NCBI RefSeq assembly: GCF_014837035.1
Contig: NZ_JACSPS010000002.1
Coordinates: 62,001-126,000, forward strand
Direction: 5' to 3'
From: Kaistella pullorum
GTDB taxonomy: Bacteria; Bacteroidota; Bacteroidia; Flavobacteriales; Weeksellaceae
Length of the DNA: 64,000 nucleotides
The notes beneath the pieces were generated by a model that did no database searches, was not told the DNA's origin, and saw only the letters and a program-made list of their open reading frames with translations. A program made the position numbers and the translations under genes. The first letter of the stretch is position 1. Every line of letters starts with the position of its first letter. Positions 50,686 to 59,318 of this stretch are shown here, piece by piece.

Positions 50686-51522
50686 TCATATTTTCTCGAT
50701 GATCTTGGTGAAAATACCCTCGTATCCGTAAAGTAAAATCCCAATTACCGTAAATATCAGCGCGGCAAGCACCAGGTAAATCACTGAGAAAAAGTACGTT
50801 AAAAACGTTGACCACAAAGAACGGAGAAAAATGTACCGGTGGCCCCTTTCGTCAAAGAACTGCATCAGAGAAAACGTGATAATTCCCCATGAAAGGAGAA
50901 AAAACCAGCCGTTCTGGTTACCAAGAAAATGGTTGAGAAATATAAAGGGAATATAGAGTACGAGCGATTGTCCGGCCAGGAAAAGCATTACGACAAGCCA
51001 TTCGGGATAATTCAGCCGGTATTTTCGGAAGCCTAAAAAGTAACCCAATGCCGCAACCGGGAGAACAAGCAAAACAGTGAACGCAAAATGCTCGGTGAAC
51101 CAGTCGATGATGTGACGGAAGTAATTCACAAGACCTTCAAAATCCACGTACCTTTCTAAAGATGCATCGCCCGTACCTTTTTTCGTCGTGAGCCCTTCGC
51201 CTTCTTTGGTTTCTTTTTTAAAAAAATATTGAACCAGTGCACAAACCGACCCCAAAATCACTACGAGCGTAAAAGGCGGGAAGTGTGGCTTACGTTTTCC
51301 ATCAATATATTCGCGGATCGAATGTCCGGGACGTGTGAAAAGTTCGCGGAGCGTAAATAGAATTCCGCTGTCAACATGAAAAACACCGTGCTGTAGCTCG
51401 TGAATCAAAAAATGGAGGTTGATGCGGTGCGTATCGGTTCTCTGTCCGCACTGGTGGCAAAAACGCTGATGCAGAAGCAGATGCTGACGGCAGTTTCGGC
51501 ACCTTTTTTCGTGGGTTTTCAT
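50686..51522 (-). CDS. DUF3667 membrane protein with N-terminal zinc ribbon
   Basis: A 278-residue membrane protein when started at 'MKTHEKRCRNC'; 29 more codons are open upstream but read poorly. The N-terminus has a zinc-ribbon pattern CxxC...CxxC ('CRNCRQHLLLHQRFCHQCGQ'), followed by 'HELQHGVFHVDSGILFTLRELFTRPGHSIREYIDGKRKPHFPPF', the DUF3667 signature, and about five helices. The function of the family is unknown. It appears to be a single-gene unit. Confidence 0.88.
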   Translation of the reverse strand: MKTHEKRCRNCRQHLLLHQRFCHQCGQRTDTHRINLHFLIHELQHGVFHVDSGILFTLRELFTRPGHSIREYIDGKRKPHFPPFTLVVILGSVCALVQYFFKKETKEGEGLTTKKGTGDASLERYVDFEGLVNYFRHIIDWFTEHFAFTVLLVLPVAALGYFLGFRKYRLNYPEWLVVMLFLAGQSLVLYIPFIFLNHFLGNQNGWFFLLSWGIITFSLMQFFDERGHRYIFLRSLWSTFLTYFFSVIYLVLAALIFTVIGILLYGYEGIFTKIIEKI

Positions 51523-51674
51523 TGGATTAGTTTTACCAAATTTAAAATTTTTGCGAGATTTATCATGCCGCGAATCAAAAAATTTAGATCGAATTACTTT
51601 GCAACGCATTCACTTTCAGACCTGATTTTTATTTTTTCTATCTTTAATTAAACATTCCATTTGCATTTCAGACG

Positions 51675-51899
51675 ATGAAAAAAACCGACAGTCAGAATAA
51701 ACACACCGAAGCAACCGACGATTTAAAAAAAAAGTCAAAGTCTGCGGCTACAGCCAATAATTCAAATAAAAAGACGGAAGACCGTAAATCTGGCGGAGTA
51801 GAATCAGATGAAAAACTTCGCCCGAACAGTTCGCCGGTTTGTTTCGCCGAAAGTGAGGAGATCCGTGATGAATTCAAAACAGATTCAGACGATCTGTGA
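51675..51899 (+). CDS. Small hydrophilic protein of unknown function
   Basis: A 74-residue, highly charged sequence rich in K, S, D, E and N, with no hydrophobic core, so disordered if made. It starts with ATG about 20 bp after a TTTGC-type promoter string and precedes mtaB by 74 bp. I do not recognise it; composition alone cannot exclude a chance frame. Confidence 0.45.
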   Translation: MKKTDSQNKHTEATDDLKKKSKSAATANNSNKKTEDRKSGGVESDEKLRPNSSPVCFAESEEIRDEFKTDSDDL

Positions 51900-51954
51900 T
51901 AACTGTTATAAATCTGTGAAGTTTTCGGTTTCAAATCTTCCGGAATAATTTCGC

Positions 51955-51962
51955 TAAATTTG
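51955..51962 (+). promoter_or_regulatory. -7 box for mtaB
   Basis: TAAATTTG, 11 bp before the ATG. Confidence 0.5.
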
Positions 51963-51973
51963 CAGCCTCTAAT

Positions 51974-53323
51974 ATGGAAACTTTACTCCCTAAAACCGCT
52001 GCATTTCACACGCTTGGATGCAAACTGAACTTCGCTGAAACCTCTACGATCGCGCGTCAACTTACCGCCGCAGGTTATGAAAAAGTGAGTTTTGACGACC
52101 GTGCGGCTATTTATGTGATTAATACCTGCTCTGTGACCGACAATGCTGACCGCGAATGTAAACTTCATGTGAAGCGTGCCATGAAGGCCAATCCGGAAGG
52201 ACTTGTGGTAATTATTGGCTGCTATGCTCAGCTGAAACCCGAAGAAATTTCGGCAATCGAAGGCGTAGATTTGGTGTTGGGCGCAAAGGAGAAATTCAAT
52301 ATTTTAAGCTATCTCGATGATTTGAGAAAGTCGTCGACCAGCGGCCAGATTCACTCCTGTGAGATTGCGGAAACAGATTTTTTCATCGGAAGTTATTCTA
52401 TAGGAGATCGAACGCGCGCTTTCCTGAAAGTTCAGGATGGTTGCGATTACAAATGTACCTATTGCACCATTCCGCTTGCCCGCGGTATTTCGCGAAGCGA
52501 CACCATTGAAAATGTAGTGAAAAACGCGAAAGAGATCGCTGCAAAAGGTATAAAGGAAATTGTGCTGACCGGCGTAAATATCGGCGATTACGGCAAAGGT
52601 GAATTCGGAAACAAAAAACATGAACACACATTTCTTGACCTGATCTCAGAACTTGATGAGGTAGCAGGAATTGAAAGGATCCGAATTTCGTCGATTGAGC
52701 CCAATCTGCTGAAGGATGAAAGCATAGAACTTGTGGCGCAGAGCAGCAGGTTTATGCCTCATTTTCATATTCCGCTGCAAAGCGGTTCAGATGAGATTCT
52801 GAAGAAAATGAAGCGGCGCTATCTGACGGGTTTATATTCAGACCGGATTGCGAAAATCCGTGAAGTATTGCCCGATGCGTGTATTGGCGTTGATGTAATC
52901 GTGGGTTTTCCGGGTGAGACTGAGGAGAAATTTCTGGAGACCTACAACTATCTGAACAGCCTGCCGATTTCCTATTTGCACGTGTTTACCTATTCTGAAC
53001 GCGAAAATACGGAAGCAGCTAACATGGAAGGCGTAGTAAGTATTGCGGAACGTAAAAAACGGAACAAAATGCTTCGCATTCTTTCAGAGAAAAAGAAGAT
53101 GGAGTTCTACCGCACCCAAATTGGCAAGACACTTCCGGTTCTTTGGGAACATGAAAACCGGAACGGAAAGATGTACGGTTTCACAGAGAATTACGTGCGC
53201 GTACAAAAACCATTTGACCAAAATTTGGTTAACCAAATCGAGTTGCTCACACTGGGCGAGATTTTAGAAGACGGAAGTGTTTCAGCAAAAGCCTCTTTCA
53301 ACGCTTTCCTGGCTAAGGTCTAG
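51974..53323 (+). CDS. mtaB: tRNA t6A37 methylthiotransferase MtaB
   Basis: Radical SAM enzyme that converts t6A to ms2t6A at position 37 of ANN-decoding tRNAs. The 449 residues contain the N-terminal UPF0004 domain with three cluster cysteines ('TLGCKLN', 'INTCSVTD', 'IGCYAQ'), the radical SAM motif 'CDYKCTYCTIP' and a C-terminal TRAM-like region. 'LGCKLNFAETSTI' distinguishes MtaB from MiaB. Its 3' end overlaps a convergent small gene by 11 bp. Confidence 0.94.
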   Translation: METLLPKTAAFHTLGCKLNFAETSTIARQLTAAGYEKVSFDDRAAIYVINTCSVTDNADRECKLHVKRAMKANPEGLVVIIGCYAQLKPEEISAIEGVDLVLGAKEKFNILSYLDDLRKSSTSGQIHSCEIAETDFFIGSYSIGDRTRAFLKVQDGCDYKCTYCTIPLARGISRSDTIENVVKNAKEIAAKGIKEIVLTGVNIGDYGKGEFGNKKHEHTFLDLISELDEVAGIERIRISSIEPNLLKDESIELVAQSSRFMPHFHIPLQSGSDEILKKMKRRYLTGLYSDRIAKIREVLPDACIGVDVIVGFPGETEEKFLETYNYLNSLPISYLHVFTYSERENTEAANMEGVVSIAERKKRNKMLRILSEKKKMEFYRTQIGKTLPVLWEHENRNGKMYGFTENYVRVQKPFDQNLVNQIELLTLGEILEDGSVSAKASFNAFLAKV

Positions 53324-53474
53324 CATCTACAGGCTGCGCATCGCCGGTGGGCAACGTCATGAAGAGGTTTGGAAAAAGTTGCATGATGATGAGGTATGAA
53401 ATGATAACGACAACCAGCAGCACGATAGCGGCGATCATGAATTTCCCGGGTTTATTTCTGTCTGGATTTTCCAT
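53313..53474 (-). CDS. Small single-helix membrane protein
   Basis: A 53-residue protein: basic N-terminus 'MENPDRNKPGKF', one strongly hydrophobic helix 'MIAAIVLLVVVIISYLIIM' (13-31) and a short tail 'PTGDAQPVDARP'. This looks like a genuine small inner membrane protein. It converges on mtaB with an 11 bp overlap. Family and function are unknown. Confidence 0.6.
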   Translation of the reverse strand: MENPDRNKPGKFMIAAIVLLVVVIISYLIIMQLFPNLFMTLPTGDAQPVDARP

Positions 53475-53603
53475 AGCATTTAATTTTTTTAATGTTAAAA
53501 TTCCATAAGCGATTTTTATGCCATCAGCGACGTATTGAAAGCGTCGCAGCCATTAAGAAATCCATCTTCAAACCATAAGATGCTTTGGTTCAGGCAAAAC
53601 AGT

Positions 53604-55121
53604 TTATTGCTTATCCCCGTAATTAAGATTTAAAATCTCTTTGGTGTACGCACGCGTTTTCCGCACGAGTTCGGGATTATCAGCCAGTTTTTGGCCATAG
53701 GTTGGGAATATTTGAAGGATTTTTTCGCGCCATTCATTATTAAATTTGTCCTTAAAGCATTTTTCCAGCACCTGTAGCATTGCAAAAGCCGCCGTAGAAG
53801 CGCCGGGCGACGCACCGAGCAAAGACGCGATGGTTCCCGCAGAATTTACCACAACTTCTGTCCCGAACTCCAGTTTTCCACCCAATTGGTCATCCTTCTT
53901 GATAATCTGTACGCGCTGACCAGCCACTTTTATTTCCCAGTCTTTTTCTTCGGCATCTTTTATAAATTCACGCAAATGTTGAATCCGCTGCGTCTTGGTC
54001 ATCGCAACCTGACGCAGCAAATATTGTGTTAATGGTAAATTGTGCCACCATGCGCCAAACAGCGAGCGTATATTCTTGAAATTAATACTTTCGGGCAAGT
54101 CGAGATAACTGCCTTCCTTTAAAAATTTAGTGGAAAAACTTGCAAACGGACCGAAAAGCAAAGCCTCTTTCCCGTCGATGATGCGCAAGTCAAGGTGCGG
54201 AACACTCATCGGTGGTGCGTCCAGCGGTGCCTGCGTGTACACTTTCGCACGGTGTTGCTTCACCAGATCCGGATTGTGTGTTACCAGCCATTCGCCCGAA
54301 ACCGGAAACCCGCCGTAGCCTGCTCCTTCGGGGATATCTGAACTTTCAAGCAACGGAAGCGCATATCCACCCGCACCGATAAATACAAAATCTGCTACCA
54401 CACGCTGGCTGTGCTGATGAAGCCTGTCTTTCACGCGCATCTGCCAGGCATTGTCTTCACGCGGATCCAGATCTTTTACTTCGTGATACAGGAATACTTC
54501 AACGCCGGAATCTTCGATGAGGTAATGTGCCATTTTCCGGGTCAATGTACCGAAATTGACATCTGTCCCTAGATCCATTTTTGTTGCTGCAAGTTTCTCA
54601 TGCGGATTTCTTTTGCTCATGATCAGTGGGATCCACTCGCGCAGTTTTTCATGATCGTCACTGTATTGCATCTCCTCAAACAGCGGTGATTGAGACATAC
54701 GTTCATGACGTTTTTTCAAAAACTGGCGGTCATTCTCACCAAACACAAGACTCATGTGCGGACACGAATTGATGAACTCTTGCGGATTGCGGATAAAATT
54801 CTGCTTAATCAGAAAAGCCCAGAACTGCTTTGAAATTTCGAACTGCTCTGCAATATTTTCGGCTTTGCTGATATCGATGGAGCCATCCGGAAGTTGCGGG
54901 GTATAATTCAGTTCACAAAATGCAGAATGCCCGGTCCCGGCATTGTTCCAGGCGGCCGAACTTTCCTGCGCAAAGCGTCCCAACCGTTCAAAAATTGCAA
55001 TTTTCAGTTCGGGCTGCAGTTCGTGCAGCAAGGTGGCCAGCGTGGCGCTCATTATTCCACCGCCAATCAGCACTACATCATACCGCGGTTTGGGTGTAAT
55101 TTGGTTTCGGAATTTTGGCAT
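53604..55121 (-). CDS. mqo: Malate:quinone oxidoreductase
   Basis: FAD-dependent, membrane-peripheral enzyme that oxidises malate to oxaloacetate and passes electrons to the quinone pool, a TCA-cycle and respiratory entry point. The 505 residues begin with the dinucleotide fold 'VVLIGGGIMSATLATLLHELQP', followed by 'IFERLGRFAQESSAAWNNAGTGHSAFCELNYTPQ', and end with 'GASPGASTAAFAMLQVLEKCF', all typical of Mqo. It follows gpsA by 44 bp and may be co-transcribed. Confidence 0.95.
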   Translation of the reverse strand: MPKFRNQITPKPRYDVVLIGGGIMSATLATLLHELQPELKIAIFERLGRFAQESSAAWNNAGTGHSAFCELNYTPQLPDGSIDISKAENIAEQFEISKQFWAFLIKQNFIRNPQEFINSCPHMSLVFGENDRQFLKKRHERMSQSPLFEEMQYSDDHEKLREWIPLIMSKRNPHEKLAATKMDLGTDVNFGTLTRKMAHYLIEDSGVEVFLYHEVKDLDPREDNAWQMRVKDRLHQHSQRVVADFVFIGAGGYALPLLESSDIPEGAGYGGFPVSGEWLVTHNPDLVKQHRAKVYTQAPLDAPPMSVPHLDLRIIDGKEALLFGPFASFSTKFLKEGSYLDLPESINFKNIRSLFGAWWHNLPLTQYLLRQVAMTKTQRIQHLREFIKDAEEKDWEIKVAGQRVQIIKKDDQLGGKLEFGTEVVVNSAGTIASLLGASPGASTAAFAMLQVLEKCFKDKFNNEWREKILQIFPTYGQKLADNPELVRKTRAYTKEILNLNYGDKQ

Positions 55122-55165
55122 TTTTCAAGTCGTTTTTAATGATGGAACGCCGATAAAGATGCTGA

Positions 55166-56173
55166 TCAATTGAGCAAAACGGTAAGTTTCTTAAACTCAA
55201 TTTCTGCGTTGGCCTCCTCATACAGAATGCGGTAAACCGCATCTATGATGGGCGTCTTCATGTTTTTTTCCTGTGAAGTTTTGTAGATGGAGTCAGCAGC
55301 ATAATAGCCTTCTGCGATCATGTTCATAGACTGCAATGCAGATTTCACCGTGTAGCCTTTACCAATAAGATTGCCAAGATTCCGGTTTCGCGAAAAAAGT
55401 GAATAAGCCGTCACTAAAAGGTCACCCAGATAAGCGCTTTCATTCACATCGCGGGGCATTTCATGTATGGCTTCAAGAAAAACTTCCATCTCGCGGATCG
55501 CATTTGTTACAAACACGGCGGTAAAGTTGTCTCCGTAACCCAAACCGCTCGCAATGCCGGCTCCTACGGCATAAATATTTTTCAGAATGGCACTGTATTC
55601 ATTGCCCAAAATGTCTGCAGAACAATTTACTTTAATAAAATGCGAGGCGAATTTTCGGCTCAGCATTTTCTGGTTTTCTTCGATGGTCGCAATCGTCACG
55701 TACGAAAGCCGCTCCATCGCCACCTCTTCAGCGTGACACGGACCGGCGATCACGGCCTGACTTCGGAATCCTATTTTAAATTCATCACGAAGATAATGTG
55801 CCACTACATCATTCACTTTCGGTACAATTCCTTTTATCGCGGATACGAAGATCTTACCCGAATAATCACAGGTCATTTTCTCAAGTGAATCCGACAGATA
55901 GATAGAAGGTGTTGCAAGAACGATGATGTCGCAGGCGGTGACAAGCTCATTGACGTCAGTAGTAAGATGAAGATGTTTTACATTGAAATTTACGGCTGTG
56001 AGGTAAGTGGGGTTGTGGTGCCGCAGTTCAATGGCTCCCTTTACAAACTCAGTCCGGACACACCAATGGACGATTTTGCTGTTTTCAGTTAGCATTTTTA
56101 CAATCGCAGTCGCGAAGCTTCCACTTCCCAATACGCCGATTGTCTTATCATTTTCTGAAGCCTTTCTTGCCAT
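55166..56173 (-). CDS. gpsA: Glycerol-3-phosphate dehydrogenase (NAD(P)+)
   Basis: Reduces dihydroxyacetone phosphate to sn-glycerol 3-phosphate for phospholipid synthesis. The 335 residues begin with the nucleotide fold 'TIGVLGSGSFATAIVKML', then 'VSAIKGIVPK', 'VIAGPCHAEEVA' and the C-terminal domain with 'AILKNIYAVGAGIASGLGYGDNFTAVFVTNAIREM' (catalytic Lys) and 'GDLLVTAYSLFSRNRNLG'. Normal length. It heads a probable unit with mqo. Confidence 0.95.
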   Translation of the reverse strand: MARKASENDKTIGVLGSGSFATAIVKMLTENSKIVHWCVRTEFVKGAIELRHHNPTYLTAVNFNVKHLHLTTDVNELVTACDIIVLATPSIYLSDSLEKMTCDYSGKIFVSAIKGIVPKVNDVVAHYLRDEFKIGFRSQAVIAGPCHAEEVAMERLSYVTIATIEENQKMLSRKFASHFIKVNCSADILGNEYSAILKNIYAVGAGIASGLGYGDNFTAVFVTNAIREMEVFLEAIHEMPRDVNESAYLGDLLVTAYSLFSRNRNLGNLIGKGYTVKSALQSMNMIAEGYYAADSIYKTSQEKNMKTPIIDAVYRILYEEANAEIEFKKLTVLLN

Positions 56174-56346
56174 TAAAATTTAGTTAATTAACAAATATAC
56201 AAAAGTGCGGTCATGATTGAGGAAATTTAGGGTAAAACCCGTTCCGAGGTGGGGAGTGTGGCAGTTTTCCGTGATGTACATTCGGCAACTTAAAGTTAAA
56301 TTATTTTAAAAAAAGACACTTACGTATAGGAATGACAGATTTTTAT

Positions 56347-56354
56347 TAATTTTG
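56347..56354 (+). promoter_or_regulatory. -7 box for the M23 peptidase gene
   Basis: TAATTTTG, 20 bp before the ATG at 56375. Confidence 0.5.
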
Positions 56355-56374
56355 CAGCCGCTAATTTAAACATA

Positions 56375-57298
56375 ATGACATTTTACAATAAGATAGTTCA
56401 AACAATCAAATCAAAAGCCATTCTTAAAATTATTGGCGCATTAATGTTTACCGTGATTGCTGCGCAGTCGGTAATCATCGGGAAAATGTATTCTGAACAG
56501 AATGACAAGACGTACGAGGTGAATCTCGTGAAAATAAACACACAGAAAGACAGTGTGGATTATTTGGAAATGAAAAATAAACTGTCGCTGGTTGACCAAA
56601 CGGTGAGAGAACTTAACTCTTTTCTTGCAGAAAAAAATCTTTCAGACGCAAGAATTGCCATGCTTGCGCAGGACAGCATTTCAAATGCTGTTTACCTTGC
56701 AAGACAAACCAACCGCTACAGCCAATATCTGATGGATTTGCAGAACAAATTGCAGCAGGTGCCGCTCGGCATCCCGACGGACGGTTATATTTCATCAAAT
56801 TTCGGAAAGCGAGTGAACCCGATTCCGCCAAGAAATATCCTGATGGCATCTGCGCAACCTCTGAAAAGCGTGGTTCCGGAAGCGCAAAATTCACCGGAGA
56901 AAGACTCTTTGGGTAATGTGATTGCCTCTAAAAAGCCTAATATCAACGCTACAGCACAAAAATCTGACGCAGCTGAAGCGAAACCGATCCAGTTTCACAA
57001 AGGAATGGATATTGCGGTGCCTTACGGAACTGATGTACGTGCTGCGGCGCGCGGGACCGTTATTTTTGCCGGCGCGAAAGGTGGCTATGGTAATTGCGTG
57101 ATAATCTCGCATGGCAATGGCTTGGCGACACTTTACGGGCACCTATCAACAATCAAAGTGAAGGCGAACGATGTGATCGAAGTGAATGAGGTGATCGCTA
57201 AATCCGGAAACTCAGGTCGTTCTACTGGTCCGCATCTGCATTATGAGGTGCACAAAAACAACACACCAGTAAATCCGAAACTGTTCGTAAACCTTTGA
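56375..57298 (+). CDS. M23 family metallopeptidase (LytM-like), membrane anchored
   Basis: A 307-residue cell wall peptidase with one N-terminal helix (about 18-36), a coiled region (55-125) and a C-terminal LytM domain. Zinc ligands are His208 and Asp212 in 'HKGMDIAVPYG' and His289 in 'GPHLHYEVHKN' (with His287). A stretch of about 55 residues (150-205, rich in S, K, P, A) is inserted between 'SNFGKRVNPI' and the HxxxD motif, where most relatives have a short loop. Expected action is cleavage of peptidoglycan cross-links in the periplasm, or regulation of other hydrolases. Confidence 0.9.
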   Translation: MTFYNKIVQTIKSKAILKIIGALMFTVIAAQSVIIGKMYSEQNDKTYEVNLVKINTQKDSVDYLEMKNKLSLVDQTVRELNSFLAEKNLSDARIAMLAQDSISNAVYLARQTNRYSQYLMDLQNKLQQVPLGIPTDGYISSNFGKRVNPIPPRNILMASAQPLKSVVPEAQNSPEKDSLGNVIASKKPNINATAQKSDAAEAKPIQFHKGMDIAVPYGTDVRAAARGTVIFAGAKGGYGNCVIISHGNGLATLYGHLSTIKVKANDVIEVNEVIAKSGNSGRSTGPHLHYEVHKNNTPVNPKLFVNL

Positions 57299-57324
57299 TT
57301 TTAACCTTTATATATAGATTTAAG

Positions 57325-57347
57325 CACGCTTTCCCAGCGTGTTTTTT
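57325..57347 (+). terminator. Terminator after the M23 peptidase gene
   Basis: CACGCT/AGCGTG stem with loop TTCCC followed by six T. Confidence 0.8.
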
Positions 57348-57400
57348 ATTTTATTAACCCCAGAAGCAATATAAAAACAATGAAATCATCACAAAAAAGT

Positions 57401-57434
57401 GCAAAAAAAATCCTGCAAACGAATTGCAGGATTT
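57401..57434 (-). terminator. Terminator of tRNA-Arg
   Basis: On the minus strand AAATCCTGCAA/TTGCAGGATTT with a 5-base loop, then a run of T (A run at 57403-57410 on the plus strand). Confidence 0.85.
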
Positions 57435-57443
57435 AATAAAAAG

Positions 57444-57517
57444 TGACCTCGACAGGATTCAAACCTGTAACCTTCTGAGCCGTAATCAGATGCGCTATTC
57501 AGTTGCGCCACGAGGCC
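57444..57517 (-). tRNA. tRNA-Arg (ACG anticodon)
   Basis: Cloverleaf on the minus strand: acceptor GGCCTCG/CGAGGTC (one G-U pair), D arm with GCGC pairing, anticodon stem TCTGA/TCAGA with loop TTACGGC (anticodon ACG, read as ICG after tadA editing), T stem ACAGG/CCTGT, discriminator A. CCA is not encoded. Own promoter and terminator are visible. Confidence 0.93.
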
Positions 57518-57530
57518 GTTTTTCGGTTTG

Positions 57531-57538
57531 CAAATATA
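57531..57538 (-). promoter_or_regulatory. -7 box for tRNA-Arg
   Basis: TATATTTG on the minus strand, 13 bp before the tRNA 5' end. Confidence 0.55.
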
Positions 57539-57562
57539 GCACTTTTTTGGTTTCTTTGAGAA

Positions 57563-58609
57563 ATGAAATGCAAAATTTTATTTTTTATTTTACTTTTTGT
57601 TCTTAACTCATGTAAAAAGGAAAGTAATGATACGTCCGAAGACTGGCATGATATCTCTGAAAATGTTCGTTTTAAGGATGATACAAACACATTCGAACTT
57701 CAGTCAGGAAAATTTAAATATACTATTCCGCAAAGTAAATTGCCCTTTCAAAAAGTTATTTTGCTCAATGCAAGCCTTGTTGGCTACGTCAGCGAGCTCG
57801 GTCTGGATAATAAAATCACAGGAATTTCAAGCCCAGAGTACGTTTTTTCGCCTGTACTGAATGCACGAATTTCGAATGGCTCCGTCCACAACATCGGCAA
57901 CGAGCAGAAATATGACGTTGAAAAAATTATCGCCGCAAAGCCGGATGCTGTCTTCACGAACTATATCTCGAGCTTTGACAACACCTATGGTCTTTTACGA
58001 AAAAACGGTATAGAAATCATTTTTCTTGATGAATACCTCGAGCAGGATCCGTTAAGAAAAGCCGAATATCTCTTGGTTTTCGGAAAATTACTCGGCGCCG
58101 AGAAGCAAGCGGCCGAAAGGTTGGGCAGCATTAGAGCAGCCTACGATTCCCTTAAGAATTTAGCTAAAAAAGCGCAATCTAGTCCAAAGGTTCTGGCGAA
58201 CGAGATGTACGGCAACCAGTGGTTTTTGCCCGGCGGTAAAACCAGCCTGGCGAAACTCATCAAAGATGCAAATGCGCAATATATAATTGCGCAAAACACC
58301 GACTCAAAAGCAATTCCGATGAGTTTTGAAGAAGTGATGTCGCGCGCCGAAAAAGCTGAATTTTGGGTGAATGTTGGCAATCACCGTACAAAGAAAGAAC
58401 TGCTGAGTATCAATCCGAATTATACGCAAATGCCCGTCTACCACTCGGGAAAGCTGTACACGGTTTCTGGCCGGGAGCGCGGCCGCGCCAATGATTTTTT
58501 TGAAAGTGGAGTAGTGCGTGCCGATATCGTCTTAAAAGACTACATCAAGATTTTTCATCCGGAACTATTGCCCGAATATGAACTGACTTACCTTAAAGAA
58601 CTTAAATAA
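57563..58609 (+). CDS. ABC transporter substrate-binding lipoprotein (metal-chelate type)
   Basis: A 348-residue lipoprotein (MKCKILFFILLFVLNSC, lipidated Cys17) of the helical-backbone FepB/BtuF class III family. The two lobes are seen in 'VILLNASLVGYVSELGLDNKITGISSPEYV', 'VEKIIAAKPDAVFTNYISSFDNTYGLLRKNGIEIIFLDEYLEQDPL' and 'VLANEMYGNQWFLPGGKTSLAKLIKDANAQYI'. Ligand is probably an iron chelate or cobalamin. No permease or ATPase genes, and no B12 riboswitch, are adjacent; the gene starts 45 bp from the tRNA. Confidence 0.88.
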   Translation: MKCKILFFILLFVLNSCKKESNDTSEDWHDISENVRFKDDTNTFELQSGKFKYTIPQSKLPFQKVILLNASLVGYVSELGLDNKITGISSPEYVFSPVLNARISNGSVHNIGNEQKYDVEKIIAAKPDAVFTNYISSFDNTYGLLRKNGIEIIFLDEYLEQDPLRKAEYLLVFGKLLGAEKQAAERLGSIRAAYDSLKNLAKKAQSSPKVLANEMYGNQWFLPGGKTSLAKLIKDANAQYIIAQNTDSKAIPMSFEEVMSRAEKAEFWVNVGNHRTKKELLSINPNYTQMPVYHSGKLYTVSGRERGRANDFFESGVVRADIVLKDYIKIFHPELLPEYELTYLKELK

Positions 58610-58615
58610 TATCGT

Positions 58616-58623
58616 TATTTTTG
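58616..58623 (+). promoter_or_regulatory. -7 box for mtgA
   Basis: TATTTTTG, 35 bp before the ATG and 6 bp after the preceding stop. Confidence 0.5.
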
Positions 58624-58658
58624 CACGCCCAAAATACCGGCAACATTTACTGAAAGAT

Positions 58659-59303
58659 ATGTGGAAAAAAATTAAACGCCTGATTTATATCCTGATCCTT
58701 GCCAATATCCTGTTCATCGTATGGGGCAAATTTTTTAATCCTCCCATCACCATTACGCAGATCGGTGGCATCCTTGATTACGGAAAACTGGAGCGCGACT
58801 ATATTTCCTATGACGAAATGGGAAACAACGTAAAGAAAGCGGTGATCGCCTCAGAAGACCAGGCATTTTTCACCCATAACGGTTTTGATTATAAAGCGAT
58901 CGAAAAAGCCATGGCGTACAACCAAAAAGGGAAGAAGATTCGAGGTGGCAGCACGATTTCCCAGCAGACAGCCAAAAACATTTTTCTGTGGCAAAGTAGA
59001 AGTTGGCTGCGCAAGGGGCTAGAGACAGTTTACACCTTTATCATTGAACTTATTTGGGGGAAAGATGTGATTCTGGAAAGGTACCTGAATTCCATCGAGA
59101 TGGGCCAGGGCGTTTTTGGGGTAGAGGCTGCCTCCAATTATTACTTTAATAAATCTTCGCAAAACCTGACCAAATCTGAAGCTGCCTGGATTGCCACAAT
59201 TCTGCCGAATCCGAAAAAATATGATCCCAAAAATCCTTCGGCTTATCTCCAGAAAAAGCACCGATGGATTATGCGTCAGATGAATAACGTAAGTCTGAAA
59301 TAA
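58659..59303 (+). CDS. mtgA: Monofunctional peptidoglycan glycosyltransferase
   Basis: Polymerises lipid II into glycan strands at the inner membrane (GT51). The 214 residues have one N-terminal helix (about 7-25) and the five GT51 motifs, including 'ASEDQAFFTHNGFDYKAI' with the catalytic Glu, 'RGGSTISQQTAKNIFL', 'ILERYLNSIEMGQGVFGVEAASNYYF' and 'AAWIATILPNPKKYDP'. No transpeptidase domain follows. Normal length for MtgA. Confidence 0.95.
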   Translation: MWKKIKRLIYILILANILFIVWGKFFNPPITITQIGGILDYGKLERDYISYDEMGNNVKKAVIASEDQAFFTHNGFDYKAIEKAMAYNQKGKKIRGGSTISQQTAKNIFLWQSRSWLRKGLETVYTFIIELIWGKDVILERYLNSIEMGQGVFGVEAASNYYFNKSSQNLTKSEAAWIATILPNPKKYDPKNPSAYLQKKHRWIMRQMNNVSLK

Positions 59304-59305
59304 TT

Positions 59306-59313
59306 TACCTTTG
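59306..59313 (+). promoter_or_regulatory. -7 box for the Gcr-family gene
   Basis: TACCTTTG, 5 bp before the ATG at 59319. Confidence 0.45.
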
Positions 59314-59318
59314 CACGG

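Noticed and set aside
57518-57562. Cobalamin riboswitch before the substrate-binding lipoprotein gene
   Set aside because: Only 45 bp separate the gene from the tRNA, far too short for the B12 aptamer.
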